Shown: piece after piece, positions 60,355 to 64,000 of the stretch
How positions within the stretch are numbered: position 1 is the stretch's first letter
Layout: every line of letters begins with the position of its first letter
DNA from: Paraspadella gotoi
Taxonomy: Eukaryota; Chaetognatha
Direction of reading: 5' to 3'
DNA length: 64,000 nucleotides
Assembly (NCBI GenBank): GCA_051294375.1
Contig: CM119264.1
Span: 1,807,298 to 1,871,297 of the forward strand
Notes under the pieces: model-generated
Databases searched by the model: none
What the model was told of the DNA's origin: nothing
The model's input: the letters and a program-made list of their open reading frames with translations, nothing else
Made by a program: the position numbers and the translations under genes

Positions 60355-61095
60355 TGGAGTGGAATGAAATGTTGCAGAGGGTGTTGAGCTGGAAAGGAAG
60401 GCCGAAGGGAAACGACAGGAACACCCGGCTGCCCGCAGCACTTGAGGAAAGGCATGGGGCTGGAGAGATAAATGCTGTTGATGGATTGTCATTAACGGTG
60501 AAAAATTCGGACGAAAAATATTTATTAACATTAGAATTGATATTTTTAGCGAAGATTAGAAAACTTTTAATTATTTGTTTCATCAAGAAAGTACCAACTT
60601 CGTAGCGGTCGTGTTTAGAAAACTAAAAATAGTAACATTTATAAAAAAAATCGTATTCTTTAAAACTAACTTACAAAACCCTTCTAACAACATTCGCCAT
60701 TCAATCTCATATGGAAACCGAAATGAGTAAATAAGTTTTGTGGTTAAATCGTAATTTTATTAATTAATAAATACACTTGGTTGTATCATTTCATCTTTGT
60801 TAAATTATTTACATTAGGAATAATGACTTTAAAAGTATCAATATACGTACAAACAGGGAAATAATGTGATTAGAATTTAGATAGACTTCTAGGTCGAAAA
60901 TTTTGTGCATCATTGTGACATGCATACGCTGATGAACAAGGGCTACAATACATTACAGAACAATTTTGAGCGCATGAAATAAACAAATAGATGTTATAAG
61001 AAAAATTCAAATCATATTACTATGAAAAATTATGCAAAACTTTTTGCATGGCTGGGCCTTTTAAAGATTGAGTCAAATTTAAGCCCCAATCCGAG
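60355..61095. other. Convergent intergenic region
   Basis: 3' region of the coiled-coil gene and of the minus-strand secreted-protein gene. AT-rich; no gene recognised. Confidence 0.45.
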
Positions 61096-62709
61096 TCAAT
61101 CTGACGACACACCAATGTCTTCTTTCAAACACTCCGTCAGGTTCCACACTAAAGCTCCCACAGCTTGCACTCTTACCAAGCTTTTTCTATGCTTCCCTTA
61201 GCTAAAAAAAACTTTTTCTACCTTTGCCTTGGCCTCTAAGATCCTAACTTGGCCTCAATATCCTCTCTTGTCCTCCCTGATCCCCCTTGGCCTTTAATCT
61301 CTCCCCTGGCTTCTAAGCTCTGACTTGGAATCAAAGCAGCCCCTCGGCCTCAAACCTAAGATATCTCTTTTCCTCTAATTTTCCCCTCGCCTCAAAGATC
61401 TCCCTCCTTTGGCCTCTAAGCTCTAGTCTTGGCCTCAAAGCTCCCCACTGGCCCTAAGCTCATTGACAGTCTCTTGTGCTTCATTGGCGATTTCTTGCGG
61501 AGTCTTGTTGGCTTCTCTCTCGACTTCTCCTGGTTCTTTGGGTTCAGACGCTTCTTTCGTCAGTTCCGCTTGAGTTTTGGCGGCGTCTGCGCCTGCGCAG
61601 TAAAGATAGAATTGGAGAATATGGCGGGAAACGAGCTCTTTTTTTCCCTAACTATAGTTATTATGAAATTGGTACAACCAATATAATAATTAACCATTCA
61701 TTCAATAAATAAGCTATCTTGCCCCTCACTTTGGTTTAAGGCCTCCATCACTCTTACAAGATAATGACATAGCAGGTCCCTGCAAACTTTAAATCAAGAC
61801 TCTCTCACGGTCTTGTTTATTCACTCGGAGAGTACGTTGGCTTCCCTATCAATGAAGTGGTATAATATTTCAAAGAATGTTTCAATTGTATTATGAAATT
61901 GGTACAACCAATATAAAAATTATCCATTCATTTAATAAATAAGCTATCTTGTCCCTGACTTTGGACAGGCTTTGGTGGTTTAAGGCCTCCATCACACTTA
62001 CAAGATAATAACATAGCAGGTTTCTGCAAGCTTTCAATCAAGACTCTCTCACAGTCTTATTTATTCACTCCCAGTGAACCTGGCTTTCCTATCAATGAAG
62101 TGGTATAATATTTCAAAGAATGTTTCAATTGTATAAATTCGTTAGATGGGGTAATCGTTTTTAAGCAAGAACTTAAAGGTTGTATTTGAAAAGGAGTGGA
62201 GATGCATTCACCTACTTAACCCCCGAGTGTGTTCAATTACTAATGCAGTTTGGCAATTTTACGTTTTACCCATCAAGACCACAGTGCAATCCGCAATTTT
62301 TAACCGAGCTCATTTAATAGTTCTGCTTGCCTGTCTCGCGCCAAATTAGCCATTTCCACTACAAGCGAGACTCACCTTGAAAAAAGGAAGTCGCCTTCTC
62401 GGCCGAAACCACGAAATCATCCAGAAGAGCCGCTTCAGTCTCCTTGAAAAATCGTGGACAATTTGTGAGTTTAGTATTGATAAATTGGTTAATGAAGTTA
62501 AGCCTTAACTTAAGCCTTAACTTAAGCTAACTAACATTGATTGAATTACATTAATTACGTGATTGATACCCTATTCATTCATTCATTCATTAAGTAATTT
62601 ATTCATTCATTCATTCATTCATTCATTCATTCATTCTCACCCTCGTTGTCTTAGCGACGATCGCCGCGACGAATACGACGGCGAAAACGAATCTCAGCGA
62701 CGAATTCAT
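61096..62709 (-). CDS. Small secreted acidic protein, unknown family
   Basis: Minus-strand exons 62709-62641, 62442-62376 and 61592-about 61449, with phases 0 and 1 agreeing. The N terminus MNSSLRFVFAVVFVAAIVA is a clear signal peptide. Exon 2 is acidic (ETEAALLDDFVVSAEKATSF). Exon 3 is rich in Glu, Lys and Ala (KTQAELTKEASEPKEPGE, then QEIANEAQETVNELRA) and probably helical. The 3' end has two readings: run on to TGA at 61437-61435 (97 residues), or splice at A|GTGGGG (after 61449) to 61163-61096, adding VGALVWNLTECLKEDIG (115 residues). The second keeps frame, but its acceptor lacks a pyrimidine tract. I do not recognise the family. High GC and good splice sites against an AT-rich background support a real gene. 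Confidence 0.6.
61200..61448 (-). repeat. Degenerate minisatellite after exon 3 donor
   Basis: On the minus strand, variants of 'gagcttagaggccaagg' recur about ten times after the exon end 'gagcttagggcca|gtgggg'. Same donor-proximal layout as in the coiled-coil gene. Confidence 0.7.
61640..62130 (+). repeat. Two adjacent 240-bp repeats
   Basis: Units at about 61650-61885 and 61890-62130, each from 'attatgaaattggtacaacc' to 'ctatcaatgaagtggtataa'. A partial third copy is at 10735-10850, and 37270-37340 shares 'ggtacagccaatataaaaat'. In intron 2 of the secreted-protein gene. Confidence 0.85.
62565..62640. repeat. (ATTC)n microsatellite
   Basis: Runs up to the 5' splice site of exon 1 of the small secreted-protein gene (minus strand), beginning within a few bases of the donor. 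Confidence 0.9.
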
Positions 62710-62904
62710 CTTGAGGCGAATCAAAGATTTCGTCTTTCGATTAAAAGATTCGGGCGGCGAAGTTGAAACTAATCGGCGAAGACGAACGGCGAAGTCGATC
62801 GTCTTTTTCCCGCTTTTAATATGAGTAAAAAAGTAATAAATTACCAGTAGTTTGTATGAATATTAATAAAATTAACATTGAGTTTTAAAAAAAGGCGACT
62901 TTTT

Positions 62905-63305
62905 TTTGCGAAAACGCCCTATTTCAGTTTAAATTAAAAATTAAGTTTATTTTTTAGGTGTAAATATTTGATTAGGAGATGGGGAAAGGGATTAGGTTAG
63001 GGAATAGGTTAGGGAATAGGTTAGGGATTAGGGTTTTGGATTTGGGGATATGGTTAGGGTTTTTATGAGGAAATAGGATAAGGGGTAAGGAGATAAGGTT
63101 ATGGATTAAGGCGAAGGATTAAGGATTGACATTTGGGATTAGGTTAGGTTAAGTAATAAGGTTGGGGATTTTAAATTTTTTTTTTATTTTTAATACCAAA
63201 AACAGTATTAACATTTTAAAAGAGATAAGGATTATTTTTTATAGTGAAAATTAAGTTCAATGGTTAAGGAACAGAAATTAGGTTCTTTGGGAAAAGCGAG
63301 CCAAG
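62905..63305 (+). mobile_element. Telomere-like dispersed element, copy 4
   Basis: Left end 'gaaaacgccctatttcagttt', core of GGTTAGGGAATA repeats (62980-63170), right end 'aggaacagaaattaggttctttgggaaaagcgagcc'-like. Directly upstream of the secreted-protein gene. Confidence 0.65.
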
Positions 63306-63594
63306 GATTAATTCTCGTAATAATTTAAAACAAAACAAAAGCAAACATTTTTAAAACAAAAAACGAAACAAAAAATAACGAGAATAAACAAAGTAGAAAG
63401 GAACAGAAACGTTCACTGTTCGCTGTTTATCGTTCGCCGTTCACACTGTTGTTTCTTTTTATGCGAATCGAAATAAATAATAAAACGAAACTCATAAAAA
63501 TGTTTTTTTACCTTTTTTTCTCGCGCTCGTTCGCCGGTTGTTATCGACGTGAGGTTTTTTTGTTTGTTCGTGTTTTTTTAAACGGATATCATCA

Positions 63595-63669
63595 TGGTTA
63601 TTATCATCTTCATCATCGTCGCCGTCGTCATCGTCATCATCGTCATCATCATCATCATCATCATCATCG

Positions 63670-63720
<51 letters not shown>

Positions 63721-63776
63721 TACTTTGTCATTCCATCTCCTTCTCTTTCATCTTTGTCTTTGCTTTCCTTCTCTTC

Positions 63777-63858
<82 letters not shown>

Positions 63859-63860
63859 AT
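63595..63860. repeat. (ATC)n and (CT)n microsatellites
   Basis: ATC/GTC trinucleotide tract at 63598-63718 followed by an uninterrupted CT tract at 63779-63853. Nothing coding is seen from 63306 to the window end. Confidence 0.95.
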
Positions 63861-64000
63861 TCCTCTCTCTCTTTCTCTCTCCCTCCCCCCTCTCCACCTT
63901 CTCTCTCCCTCTCTCTCTCTCTATCTCCACAACATCTCTTTTCAACATTCATTGGCTTCTTCATCGACGATCCAAATCTTCATTGTTTCACCTCACGATG

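Overview
The window is 64 kb of AT-rich genome from an invertebrate animal. Evidence for this is spliced genes with canonical GT-AG and some GC-AG introns, two U4 snRNA genes, tRNA-derived SINEs with A and B boxes, Tc1-like MITEs, TTAGGG-like internal repeats, and metazoan families (p53/p63/p73, Mtl/Rac GTPase, ankyrin-SOCS-box protein, VWA plus discoidin-like extracellular protein). Gene size and density could fit a tunicate or another compact invertebrate genome; I cannot fix the phylum from this window. At least twelve N-runs are present. Parts of 1-23 kb look like unpolished sequence, because copies of the same stretch differ mainly by single-base indels.

Layout. 0.4-5.5 kb: a plus-strand Mtl/Rac-like GTPase whose middle is lost in gaps, plus a degenerate second copy of its first exon. 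5.5-27 kb: no supported gene; MITEs, SINEs, microsatellites, tandem repeats and duplicated low-quality blocks. 28.8-32.1 kb: a p53-family gene with an intact DNA-binding core and tetramerisation helix but no visible transactivation exon. 32.9-38.4 kb: two tandem secreted SOUL-type heme-binding genes. 38.8-41.7 kb, minus strand: an ankyrin-repeat/SOCS-box protein with a U4 snRNA gene in an intron. 42.4-60.4 kb: an 18-exon plus-strand coiled-coil gene (CCDC178-like). It holds a second U4 gene antisense in intron 4, and in its 7.2-kb intron 6 a complete minus-strand gene for a secreted VWA protein with five discoidin-like domains. 61.1-62.7 kb, minus strand: a small secreted acidic protein gene. 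62.7-64 kb: repeats.

The most unusual structure is a recurrent one. In at least eight introns of three different genes, a minisatellite starts at the 5' splice site and reiterates the last bases of the exon together with the splice donor (best case: four donors spaced exactly 64 bp apart at 58,571-58,763). Other points worth following are two U4 genes with a covarying 3' hairpin and a matching octamer about 230 bp upstream, a 528-bp exon-unit tandem array encoding near-identical domains, four apparent GC-AG introns among roughly forty, and a dispersed element carrying degenerate telomere-like repeats.
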